Below, one piece after another: positions 40,094-49,316 of a DNA stretch of 64,000 nucleotides (positions within the stretch are counted from its first letter, which is position 1; each line of letters opens with the position of its first letter). Below the pieces are notes generated by a model. It saw nothing but the letters and a program-made list of their open reading frames with translations, made no database searches and had not been told where the DNA came from. The position numbers and the translations under genes are program-made. Source of the stretch: Chitinophagaceae bacterium (GTDB lineage: Bacteria > Bacteroidota > Bacteroidia > Chitinophagales > Chitinophagaceae); assembly GCA_947456805.1 (NCBI GenBank), contig CANGTN010000001.1:62001-126000 (forward strand). The letters run 5' to 3'.

Positions 40094-41392
40094 TTAGTGT
40101 TTGATAAAATTATTTTTCAAAAAATCGATATATATTTTTCTCCATTGCAACCATTGTGGCTGTTCGGTTAAAAAATGATTGTGATAGATTGTAATTAAAG
40201 TTCCGTTTACTTTTTTAACTACATCATGATAGGCTTGTAATGAAATTGCAGCTTCTTCGGCAGATAATTTTTCTTCAAAAAAAGCATTGGCATCCATATA
40301 ACAAAATGGATAAACCATTAATGATGTGGTTTCGTTTTTTTCAAGGTCAAACCATTGAAACGGTAACGTATATGACGCCCTGAAACCATTGATACTGCCA
40401 TATCCCATGCTATAATCGTTTACAATTTTATTTTTAACCAATAACCGATATGTATTGGGCAAATCCATTCTGATATAATGTTGCCGGCTGTCGATTATCT
40501 TATTGCTGCAAACTTTCTGTAGCGTTTGTATTTCTTCGGTTAATAATTTTTCATCATCACCACTTTGCCAGGAAGGATGAATACCAACTGTGTTTTTTAT
40601 TGCAATTTTTTGTAATAACTTTTTAAATCCGAAGCTATTCGTTGCAATATTTCTGTCGTACCCTTTTACCATTTTTGCCATTAAAAAAAAGTAAACAGGC
40701 TTCAGTTGATACGTTGAATGAATTTCTTGCAACCAATCATACACATCAAAAGGGTCTTTACTTTTGCCACTATATACCAATGCTCTTTCTGTAATAGATT
40801 CAAAATTGGCAGTTATAAAATCTTTAAAAAACGCTCCGATATTTCTGTATACTGCATGATACTTATATCGAAAAGCAATATCAATATCATATGTTGGATT
40901 GAAACAAAATTGAGTATTTAATAATTTAAAATCTACCATTTTTTGTTGGCAAATTTTTTCAAATTCCAGCAGCCATAAATTGATGATAGGCAAATGCAAA
41001 AAATTATTTTGAAAGGCAATGCTGTTTGTATGAGCATATCTGCCGTACATGTCTTTTTCATGAGGCAAGTATTCTTCGTACCGGGAAATCAAATAAAAAG
41101 AAGCTGCAAACAAATCAAACGGAATGCTGCCATTGGTTTTAAAAAAAGCCAATAATCCTTGCCATTCAATGCATTCAACGATTTGAGGTGAAATGTTTTT
41201 TTCAAATAAAATTCCGTACGGAATAATTTGAATTTCGTTTGTATCAACAGTAATCGAAGAGTAATTTATTTTAACACCGCTATACTGCAAAAATTCTTCT
41301 GTACTATTGGTTACTTTATATTGTTGTTGAAACAATACCTGAAGAATATAAGTGAGTCTTTCACTGTTATGTTGGTGGTAAATTAAAATCAT
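40094..41392 (-). CDS. Polysaccharide deacetylase-family protein
   Basis: FNPTYDIDIAFRYK, GIHPSW and VNGTLITIYHNHFL motifs. Confidence 0.75.
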   Translation of the reverse strand: MILIYHQHNSERLTYILQVLFQQQYKVTNSTEEFLQYSGVKINYSSITVDTNEIQIIPYGILFEKNISPQIVECIEWQGLLAFFKTNGSIPFDLFAASFYLISRYEEYLPHEKDMYGRYAHTNSIAFQNNFLHLPIINLWLLEFEKICQQKMVDFKLLNTQFCFNPTYDIDIAFRYKYHAVYRNIGAFFKDFITANFESITERALVYSGKSKDPFDVYDWLQEIHSTYQLKPVYFFLMAKMVKGYDRNIATNSFGFKKLLQKIAIKNTVGIHPSWQSGDDEKLLTEEIQTLQKVCSNKIIDSRQHYIRMDLPNTYRLLVKNKIVNDYSMGYGSINGFRASYTLPFQWFDLEKNETTSLMVYPFCYMDANAFFEEKLSAEEAAISLQAYHDVVKKVNGTLITIYHNHFLTEQPQWLQWRKIYIDFLKNNFIKH

Positions 41393-41395
41393 GGG

Positions 41396-42772
41396 CTATA
41401 AGTCTGATCGGTATTCACGCCACATTTGATTGAATGTTTTTGGGGTGAAATCTAAATTGTTTCTATTGGTAGTCCATCCTTTAAATATTTTATTCACTAC
41501 CCAGTTTTTCAATTTACCACTTCCCAAATTCATCATGTTTCTATTTAAAGAAGATTGCTTCCAGGTTTTCCATGCAATGCGTTCTGCCAATGAACTATTA
41601 CCTTGCAAAACAGCTTCGTGTCTATTGTCTAACAATAGTTCGTGCAGATTAATTCTTACCGGACAAACTTCCGTACAATTTCCACAAAGTGAAGATGCAT
41701 AACTCAAGTGTTTGTATTCTTCCATACCACTGAGGTAGGGAGTAATTACTTTACCAATTGGTCCGCTGTATGTGGTTTCATAACTGTGCCCGCCAATATT
41801 TTTATACACCGGACAAGCATTCAAACAAGCCCCACAACGTATGCAATACAATGCTTCTCTTGCAATAGGATTTGCTAATAAATTGGTTCTGCCATTATCC
41901 AACAAAATCACATACATCTCCTTTGGCCCGTCGATTTCATTGGCTTGTCTTGGACCTGTAATAATACTGTTATAAACGGTTACTTTTTGTCCTGTACCAT
42001 AGGTGCCCAATAAAGGCCAAAACAAACCCAAATCATTAATAGAAGGCAATACTTTTTCAATACCAACCACCACAATATGTGTATTTGGCATGCTACAACT
42101 AAGCCTTGCATTACCTTCATTTTCTGTGATTGCAATGCCGCCCACATCTGCCAAAATAAAATTACCACCCGTTACACCAACTTCGGCTTGTACATATTTT
42201 TCACGCAACAATTGTCTTGCAACCTGTGTAAGTTCTTCAGGCGATAAACCACTTGGAACGCCTAATTTTTCGGCAAATAATTTTGCAACATCTTCTTTGC
42301 TTTTGTGCATTGCCGGCGTAACAATATGGTAAGGCGGTTCACCATCTAATTGCTGAATGTATTCGCCCAAATCTGTCTCCACACTTTCAATCCCCAAATC
42401 TTCTAAATATTGATTTAAGTGAATTTCTTCGGTAACCATGCTTTTGCTTTTCACCAAAGTTTTGCAGTTCTTGGCGGCACAAATTTTTCCAATTTCATCC
42501 AAAGCTTGTTGTGCATTTTCAGCCCAGATAACCGTTGCGCCGCGGCTCGTAATTTTTTGTTCAAACTCGAGTAAATATTTATCTAAATGTTCTATAGCAT
42601 CCCACTTAATATTTTTTGCACGTTCTCTAGCTTCAGGCAATTCGCTGAACTGTGCTTTACCCATTGGCACTACCGCATTGTATTTACCAATATTGAAATT
42701 AATTTTTCTGCGATGCTCTAAATCCGCAGCTTTAATACTGCTTTTGGCAATAAAAGACGAAGCTGTACTCAT
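41396..42772 (-). CDS. lutB: LutB/LldF-type lactate utilization iron-sulfur protein
   Basis: KSKSMVTEEIHLN, GIEKVLPS, CIRCGACLNACPVYKNIGGHSYE and CGNCTEVCPVRINLHELLL. Confidence 0.9.
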   Translation of the reverse strand: MSTASSFIAKSSIKAADLEHRRKINFNIGKYNAVVPMGKAQFSELPEARERAKNIKWDAIEHLDKYLLEFEQKITSRGATVIWAENAQQALDEIGKICAAKNCKTLVKSKSMVTEEIHLNQYLEDLGIESVETDLGEYIQQLDGEPPYHIVTPAMHKSKEDVAKLFAEKLGVPSGLSPEELTQVARQLLREKYVQAEVGVTGGNFILADVGGIAITENEGNARLSCSMPNTHIVVVGIEKVLPSINDLGLFWPLLGTYGTGQKVTVYNSIITGPRQANEIDGPKEMYVILLDNGRTNLLANPIAREALYCIRCGACLNACPVYKNIGGHSYETTYSGPIGKVITPYLSGMEEYKHLSYASSLCGNCTEVCPVRINLHELLLDNRHEAVLQGNSSLAERIAWKTWKQSSLNRNMMNLGSGKLKNWVVNKIFKGWTTNRNNLDFTPKTFNQMWREYRSDL

Positions 42773-42996
42773 GCTTCAAAGGTAAGCAGGATTGATATTT
42801 CAAGAGAATTGAATTTTTTTGTAACCAACAATATATTTTCATGGCATCGCCTGTTGCGTCGCACACTTGTGCTGTAACTATTCTGTTGAACAATTAATAC
42901 CAATCGTAGAACTTAAAAGCAGTTTGCTGTTTTGATTGATTCAATTAATTTGAATATCTGTTTCAAAACTTATCTTCGTGCCTTTAATAAACAGTT

Positions 42997-44511
42997 ATGA
43001 GCCAGCATTTAAGTGAACAAGAAATTATCCGCAGAGAAAAACTAACAAAACTTTCAGAAGCAGGAATCAACGCATTTCCGGCGCCTTTATTTCCCGTAAG
43101 CCATTATTCTGAAGCCATTAAAAATACTTTTTCAGAAGAAACCAAAGAGTCCTTTACACAAGTATGTGTTGCAGGAAGGGTAATGAGCATCAATGATAAG
43201 GGCAAAGTTTTTTTTATAAAAATTCAGGATGCACAAGGCATTTTTCAATTGTATGTAAAAAGAGATGAATTATGCCCAGATGAAGACAAAAGCTTTTGGG
43301 ACAATGTTGTAAAACCATTAGACCTTGGCGATATTATTGGTGCAACAGGTTATGTGTTTGTTACAAAAACCGGTGAAACTTCTTTGCATACACAAACACT
43401 TACATTACTTACAAAAAGCTTAAAACCATTGCCTATTGTAAAGCGTGACGAAGAAGGAAATGTATTTGATGAAGTAACCGATCCCGAATTCAGGTATCGT
43501 CAGCGATATGTAGATTTAATCATCAATCCCGATGTAAAAGACGTATTTGTAAAACGTACGAAATTAGTGAATACTATCCGTGAATTTTTAAATGCTCATG
43601 GTGCGTTAGAGGTTGATACGCCTGTATTACAAGCCATTCCGGGTGGTGCTGCTGCAAGACCATTTATTACACACCACAACGCTTTGGATGTTCCATTTTA
43701 TTTAAGAATTGCCAATGAATTATATTTAAAAAGATTGATTGTTGGTGGTTTTGATTGGGTATATGAATTTAGTAGAAACTTCAGAAACGAAGGAATGGAC
43801 CGAACACACAATCCTGAGTTTACAGTATTGGAATGGTACACCGCATACAAGGATTATTTTTGGATGATGGACATTACCGAGCAATTAATTGAAAAAATAG
43901 CAATGGCATTGCATGGTTCAACAGAACTTCAGGTAGGTGATAAAACAATTAGCTTTAAAGCACCTTACAAACGCATCAGTATTTTAGATGCAATACAAGA
44001 AAACACCGGAATTGATGTGAGCAATATGGATGAAGCAGGATTGCGTGACGTATGTAAGCAACTGCATATTGATGTGTCGCCAACAATTGGTAAAGGAAAA
44101 TTAATAGATGAAATTTTTGGTGCTACAAGCGAATCAAAATATGTGCAACCCACATTCATTATTGATTATCCGGTAGAGATGAGTCCGCTTACAAAAAAAC
44201 ACAGAAGCAAAGAAGGATTGGTAGAACGTTTTGAATTGATGGTAAATGGCAAAGAAATTGCCAACGCTTATTCTGAACTGAATGATCCGATTGACCAACG
44301 TGAACGCTTTGAAGAACAAGTGAAATTAATGGAGCGTGGCGACGATGAAGCAATGTTTATAGACTATGATTTTTTACGTGCTTTAGAATATGGCATGCCG
44401 CCTACAAGTGGTATTGGCATTGGCATTGACCGTTTGGTAATGATGATGACCAATCAACCAAGCATTCAGGATGTATTGTTATTTCCGCAAATGCGACCAG
44501 AAAATTTCTAA
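42997..44511 (+). CDS. lysS: Lysyl-tRNA synthetase (class II)
   Basis: RYRQRYVDLIINPDVK, FRNEGMDRTHNPEFTVLE and GIGIGIDRLVMM motifs. Confidence 0.97.
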   Translation: MSQHLSEQEIIRREKLTKLSEAGINAFPAPLFPVSHYSEAIKNTFSEETKESFTQVCVAGRVMSINDKGKVFFIKIQDAQGIFQLYVKRDELCPDEDKSFWDNVVKPLDLGDIIGATGYVFVTKTGETSLHTQTLTLLTKSLKPLPIVKRDEEGNVFDEVTDPEFRYRQRYVDLIINPDVKDVFVKRTKLVNTIREFLNAHGALEVDTPVLQAIPGGAAARPFITHHNALDVPFYLRIANELYLKRLIVGGFDWVYEFSRNFRNEGMDRTHNPEFTVLEWYTAYKDYFWMMDITEQLIEKIAMALHGSTELQVGDKTISFKAPYKRISILDAIQENTGIDVSNMDEAGLRDVCKQLHIDVSPTIGKGKLIDEIFGATSESKYVQPTFIIDYPVEMSPLTKKHRSKEGLVERFELMVNGKEIANAYSELNDPIDQRERFEEQVKLMERGDDEAMFIDYDFLRALEYGMPPTSGIGIGIDRLVMMMTNQPSIQDVLLFPQMRPENF

Positions 44512-44548
44512 GGGTGTCAAGACTTTTTTAAAAGGTCAGACACCTGTT
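44512..44548. repeat. REP-like imperfect palindrome / putative terminator after lysS
   Basis: GGGTGTCAAGACTTTTTTAAAAGGTCAGACACCTGTT; related copy at 53844. Confidence 0.65.
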
Positions 44549-44567
44549 AGTATTTTTTATTATTGAA

Positions 44568-46016
44568 TCAATCCCTGTAATTCAACGCCGGTTTTCTGTC
44601 ACCCAACAATGCTTTGTATTGGTAGCTTCCTTTGGCTTTGATAAACTCTTCTTTTGCTTGTTGTACAATCGTTGCATTGGTAAATAAATCTATCGCAGTC
44701 AACGACATTGTTTTTGCTGCTACCATCATTCCTTTTGTACCAATTTCTGTCCCGCCGCAGGCAACTGCTTGCCAGCTATGTGCAGGCGTTCCGGGCACCC
44801 ATGTTGCAGTTCTGATTCCAACAGTAGGAACAGTATAGCTTACATCTCCAACATCTGTACTACCACCACCTGAATTCATTTCAATTTTTAATGGGTTGAT
44901 GGTGCTTGCTTTATTGTAATCGGGATATTTAAAAGTAAATGTTGATTGAATTTTTTTAGCATAATCAATTTCGGCATCTGTATAATTGATGCCTCCAACT
45001 TTTTCTAAATTTTGTTGCATTACTTTGGCTAGTGTTTTATTGAGCAACAAATCATGTGTGCCGCCAATGATTTCATATTCCATTTTGGTTTCTGTTCCCA
45101 AAGCCGCACCCTGAGCGGCTTTCACCACTCTGTCAAATATTGCAACCACATCATCTTTTTTTGGATGACGCACATAATAATATACTTCTGCAAAATCCGG
45201 AACTACATTTGGTGCTTTACCACCATCGGTAATTACGTAATGAATTCTTGTTTCCTGTGGTACATGTTCACGCATCATGTTTACCATATAATCCATACTT
45301 TCTACTGCATCTAAAGCACTGCGTCCTCTTTCAGGTGAAGCAGCTGCATGTGCACTAAGTCCATAAAATCTAAACTTAGCCGATTTGTTTGCCAATGCAC
45401 TTGTCATGGTAACACTATTTGCATCTCCCGGATGCCAATGAATAACAGCATCTACATCATTGAAAAAACCTGCACGAACCAAATACACTTTCCCGCTTCC
45501 GCCTTCTTCTGCAGGACAACCAAATACTTTAATAGTGCCCGTTAATTTTTTTTCTTCGATTAATTTTTTAATGGCAATACCTGCTGCAACACTTGCTGTT
45601 CCAAATAAATGATGACCGCAACCATGTCCGGCGTCTTTACCTGCAGATTCTTTTTGCGGAGCATTGGTTTGTGATAACCCCGGTAATGCATCATACTCTG
45701 CAAGTATTGCTATCACTGGCTTTCCGGAGCCGTAGGTTGCAACAAAAGCAGTTGGTATTTCGGCTATTCCTGCTTGTACATTAAAGCCTGCATCTTTCAA
45801 AGTTTGTTGGTGTAATGCGCTGCTCTTTACTTCTTTGTAACCCATTTCGGCATAATCCCAAATGGTCAATGCTGTTTTTTTATACTGTTCATATTTCGAT
45901 TGTAAATCGGCAGTTGCTTCTGATTTTAAAATATCAATAGTAGAACTTACCTGTTTTGTTTGTGCTTGAACAAACTGAGCAGTTAATAATGCAGCAATGC
46001 ATATCATTTTTTTCAT
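44568..46016 (-). CDS. Exported M20-family amidohydrolase (AbgB-like)
   Basis: Signal peptide; AEYDALPGLSQ, GHGCGHHLFG and GGGSTDVGDVSYTVPTVGI. Confidence 0.9.
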   Translation of the reverse strand: MKKMICIAALLTAQFVQAQTKQVSSTIDILKSEATADLQSKYEQYKKTALTIWDYAEMGYKEVKSSALHQQTLKDAGFNVQAGIAEIPTAFVATYGSGKPVIAILAEYDALPGLSQTNAPQKESAGKDAGHGCGHHLFGTASVAAGIAIKKLIEEKKLTGTIKVFGCPAEEGGSGKVYLVRAGFFNDVDAVIHWHPGDANSVTMTSALANKSAKFRFYGLSAHAAASPERGRSALDAVESMDYMVNMMREHVPQETRIHYVITDGGKAPNVVPDFAEVYYYVRHPKKDDVVAIFDRVVKAAQGAALGTETKMEYEIIGGTHDLLLNKTLAKVMQQNLEKVGGINYTDAEIDYAKKIQSTFTFKYPDYNKASTINPLKIEMNSGGGSTDVGDVSYTVPTVGIRTATWVPGTPAHSWQAVACGGTEIGTKGMMVAAKTMSLTAIDLFTNATIVQQAKEEFIKAKGSYQYKALLGDRKPALNYRD

Positions 46017-46079
46017 AGGTCAAATTGAAATTGAAAAGTATTGATTTCTTTTTATTATCAAACACTCAGAAGGAAATAA

Positions 46080-46817
46080 TTATTCATCCATGCCATCGCT
46101 GCCATCGGCGGTTTTGCTGGATTTGGCAACCATTACTTGAATTGTTTCTACTTCTGCAGGAGTAAAATAGCGCCATTTGCCAACCGGCAAACCGGTGAGT
46201 TGTATGTTCATGATTCGGATACGTTGCAAAGATTCTACTTCATAATCTAGTGCTTCACACATCCGTCTTATTTGTCTGTTCAATCCTTGAGTCAATATGA
46301 TTCTAAATCTTCTTTCGGTTTCTTTTTTTACAAAACATTTTTGTGTTACAGTTCCTAAAATTCTTACACCACTTCTCATTCGATTAATGAAATCAATATC
46401 AATAGGCTTGTTTACAGTCACCATATATTCTTTTTCATGCTGATTGCCTGCACGTAAAATTTTATTAACGATATTGCCGTCATTGGTTAAAAAAATAAGC
46501 CCTTCACTACGCTTATCCAATCGTCCGACAGGAAAAATTCTTGTTTTAAAATTGACAAAATCAATGATGTTTGTTTTGTCTTTTTGATCGGTAGTACAAG
46601 TAACGCCTTTGGGTTTATTCAGCATAATATAAACGGCAGCTTTCTTCTTTTTCAGGGGTTCACCATCTACCAAAACCACATCGTTTTCGCCTACCCGATT
46701 TCCTTTGAAAGCGTCTTTCCCATTGATTGTAACACGGCATTGCTCAATCAATTCATCGGCTTCTCTGCGTGAGCAAAAACCCGTTTCGCTGATGTATTTA
46801 TTAAGGCTTGTATCCAT
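46080..46817 (-). CDS. RsuA/RluB/E/F-family pseudouridine synthase (RluF-like)
   Basis: S4 domain SLNKYISETGFCSRREADELIEQ, GRLDKRSEGLIFLTNDG and GLNRQIRRMCEAL. Confidence 0.9.
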   Translation of the reverse strand: MDTSLNKYISETGFCSRREADELIEQCRVTINGKDAFKGNRVGENDVVLVDGEPLKKKKAAVYIMLNKPKGVTCTTDQKDKTNIIDFVNFKTRIFPVGRLDKRSEGLIFLTNDGNIVNKILRAGNQHEKEYMVTVNKPIDIDFINRMRSGVRILGTVTQKCFVKKETERRFRIILTQGLNRQIRRMCEALDYEVESLQRIRIMNIQLTGLPVGKWRYFTPAEVETIQVMVAKSSKTADGSDGMDE

Positions 46818-46885
46818 TTTGTTGTGCAGTATTTTGAATTGTCAAAAGTAGCGCATTGTATATCTATTACTATAAACTTTATTAC

Positions 46886-46925
46886 CCAAAAAAAATCCCA
46901 AACTTCTTTATTGAAATTTGGGATT
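46886..46925 (-). terminator. Rho-independent terminator of rny
   Basis: AATCCCAAA...TTTGGGATT stem, followed by T8 on the minus strand. Confidence 0.85.
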
Positions 46926-46945
46926 GAAATAGGATTAAAAATAAT

Positions 46946-48511
46946 TTATCTCGCTAAGTTCACAGCTCTTTTCTCTCTGATTACCGTTACTTTAATTTGT
47001 CCCGGATAAGTCATTTCTGTTTGAATTTTTTGTGCTATTTCAAAACTCAATTTATCGCTGTCGCCATCAGTTACTTTATCTGCTTCAACAATTACACGCA
47101 ACTCTCTACCGGCTTGAATAGCATACGCTTTTTCAACACCCGGATATGCACAAGCTAAGTTTTCAAGATCTTTAATGCGTTGCAAATATTGCTGCATAAT
47201 TTCTCTTCTTGCTCCTGGTCTTGCACCACTGATTGCATCACAAGCCTGAATAATTGGAGAGATTACAAACTGCATTTCCATCTCATCATGGTGCGCACCA
47301 ATTGCATTCACAACCGCCGGATTTTCACCATATTTCTCTGCTAATTTAGCACCCAATAATGCGTGGCTCAATTCTGTTTCTTCATCCGGAACTTTACCAA
47401 TATCGTGTAACAATCCGGCACGTTTTGCAAGCTTTGGATTCATACCCAACTCTGCCGCCATGATGCCGCAGAGGTTTGCAGTTTCACGACTGTGCATCAA
47501 TAAGTTTTGACCATAAGAGCTACGGAAACGCATTTTACCTACGATTCTTACCAATTCTTTATGTAAGCCATGAATACCCAATTCTATCACGGTTCTTTCA
47601 CCAATTTCAATTACCTGATCTTCTAATTGACGTCTTGTTTTTTCAACCACTTCTTCAATACGAGCCGGATGAATACGACCATCTGCTACCAATCGTTGTA
47701 AGCTAAGACGTGCCACTTCTCTGCGCAATGGATCAAATGAAGAAAGTATAACTGCTTCCGGTGTATCATCTACAATTAAATCCACGCCAGTTGCAGCTTC
47801 AATAGCCCTGATGTTTCTTCCTTCTCTGCCAATGATTTGTCCTTTAATTTCATCTGATTCCAATTGAAATACAGTTACGGTATTTTCAATTGTTTGTTCA
47901 GCTGCCGTACGTTGTATAGATTGAATGACAATTTTACGAGCTTCTTTATTTGCCTTTTGTTTGGCATCTTCAATAATCTCTTGTTGTAATGCAAGGGCTT
48001 GGGTATGCGCTTCGTTTTTAAGGCTTTCTATCAATTGTTTTTTAGCATCTTCTGCATTTAATCCTGCAATTTTCTCTAGTTTGCGGATGTGCTCTTCCTG
48101 GTGTTTTTCCAGTTCGGTGCGTTTTTGATTGACTACTTCAATCTGACGGTTTAGATTTTCTTTGATAGCATCATTTTCTTTAGTTTGCTTATCCAGATTA
48201 GCTTCCTTTTGTACGATTGAGGTTTCTTTTTGCTTGATTCTATTTTCTGCTTCGTTGATTTTTCTATTGCGTTCTAAAACATCTTTATCATGCTCAGATT
48301 TTAATTGTACAAACTTTTCTTTTGCTTCAAGTTGCTTTTCTTTTTTAATATTTTCTGCCTTTAATTCTGCTTCTTTGATAATGTTTTGCACCTGTGCTTC
48401 GGCATCAGCAACTTGTTTTTTGGTGTCTTTTGTGAAAATAAATTTACCTGCCAGTGTACCTGCAATTAAGCAAACAGCAGCGGTAATTATTAATAATACT
48501 GTCGGTTCCAT
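46946..48511 (-). CDS. rny: Ribonuclease Y
   Basis: N-terminal TM and coiled coil; [15 protein letters not shown] domain [12 protein letters not shown]. Confidence 0.96.
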   Translation of the reverse strand: MEPTVLLIITAAVCLIAGTLAGKFIFTKDTKKQVADAEAQVQNIIKEAELKAENIKKEKQLEAKEKFVQLKSEHDKDVLERNRKINEAENRIKQKETSIVQKEANLDKQTKENDAIKENLNRQIEVVNQKRTELEKHQEEHIRKLEKIAGLNAEDAKKQLIESLKNEAHTQALALQQEIIEDAKQKANKEARKIVIQSIQRTAAEQTIENTVTVFQLESDEIKGQIIGREGRNIRAIEAATGVDLIVDDTPEAVILSSFDPLRREVARLSLQRLVADGRIHPARIEEVVEKTRRQLEDQVIEIGERTVIELGIHGLHKELVRIVGKMRFRSSYGQNLLMHSRETANLCGIMAAELGMNPKLAKRAGLLHDIGKVPDEETELSHALLGAKLAEKYGENPAVVNAIGAHHDEMEMQFVISPIIQACDAISGARPGARREIMQQYLQRIKDLENLACAYPGVEKAYAIQAGRELRVIVEADKVTDGDSDKLSFEIAQKIQTEMTYPGQIKVTVIREKRAVNLAR

Positions 48512-48684
48512 ATTGTTGGAATGTTTTTTAAGGGTTCAAAATCAGATTCTACGTTGCACAGTTCATTCTAATTTGTTGAAATTGCATACGATACGTTGCG
48601 AAGATAATTAAATAGCTTAAAGAAAGTGCGTTAAAATTAACAGTTAGTTCATAAGCCAACAAGAGAGTTTTGTATTAATTAAGT

Positions 48685-48978
48685 TTACAGCTCTTCAATC
48701 ACCTTATCTAAATAATTTTCCAATGAAGCTAATTTTTTTGAAGTTTCTGCTAGTTGAATCATTTCTGCTCCGGTTTTGTTTTGTTCGGTGGCAAACCAAA
48801 GCAACGCCATACTTACATAATCTTGCATGTCTTTGCCTGCAAAAACCTCTTTAAATTCTAAAATTTTATCGTTGATGATTTTTGCAGTTTTTCTAATCAG
48901 TTCTTCTTCTTCTGCTTCAACTTTTAAGCGGTAAGTTCTGTCTGCAATCAGTATGTTGGCTATGATTAATTCGGACAT
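48685..48978 (-). CDS. zapA: Cell division protein ZapA
   Basis: IANILIADRTYRLKVEAEEEELIRKTAKIINDKI. Confidence 0.85.
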   Translation of the reverse strand: MSELIIANILIADRTYRLKVEAEEEELIRKTAKIINDKILEFKEVFAGKDMQDYVSMALLWFATEQNKTGAEMIQLAETSKKLASLENYLDKVIEEL

Positions 48979-49006
48979 AATTTTTTTAATCTGGTAAAAT
49001 CAATGG

Positions 49007-49297
49007 TTAAATATTCATCATTAACAAACAACGATCTATTTCTTTAATATACATATCTATCTTTTTTTCCAAAGCTGCTTTGTCTTTTGAATCAAAAGCC
49101 GATGTGCCCATTTTCAAAACATCGAGTTGTTGCTGTAATGCCTGAATTTGTTGTTGTTTTGTGGTTGCCTGAAGGGTATTGTCTGCCAGTTGTTTTTTCA
49201 ACTGTTCATTTTCTTTTACCACCAACCGGTATTGCTTCAACATCTGTTGAAGTTTAGTTTGTATGTTTTTTAGTTGGTTGTCTATAGTATCATTCAT
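49007..49297 (-). CDS. Small coiled-coil protein adjacent to zapA
   Basis: 96 aa, heptad- and Gln-rich coiled coil. Confidence 0.7.
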   Translation of the reverse strand: MNDTIDNQLKNIQTKLQQMLKQYRLVVKENEQLKKQLADNTLQATTKQQQIQALQQQLDVLKMGTSAFDSKDKAALEKKIDMYIKEIDRCLLMMNI

Positions 49298-49316
49298 GGC
49301 AGACGGCTTACAATCT

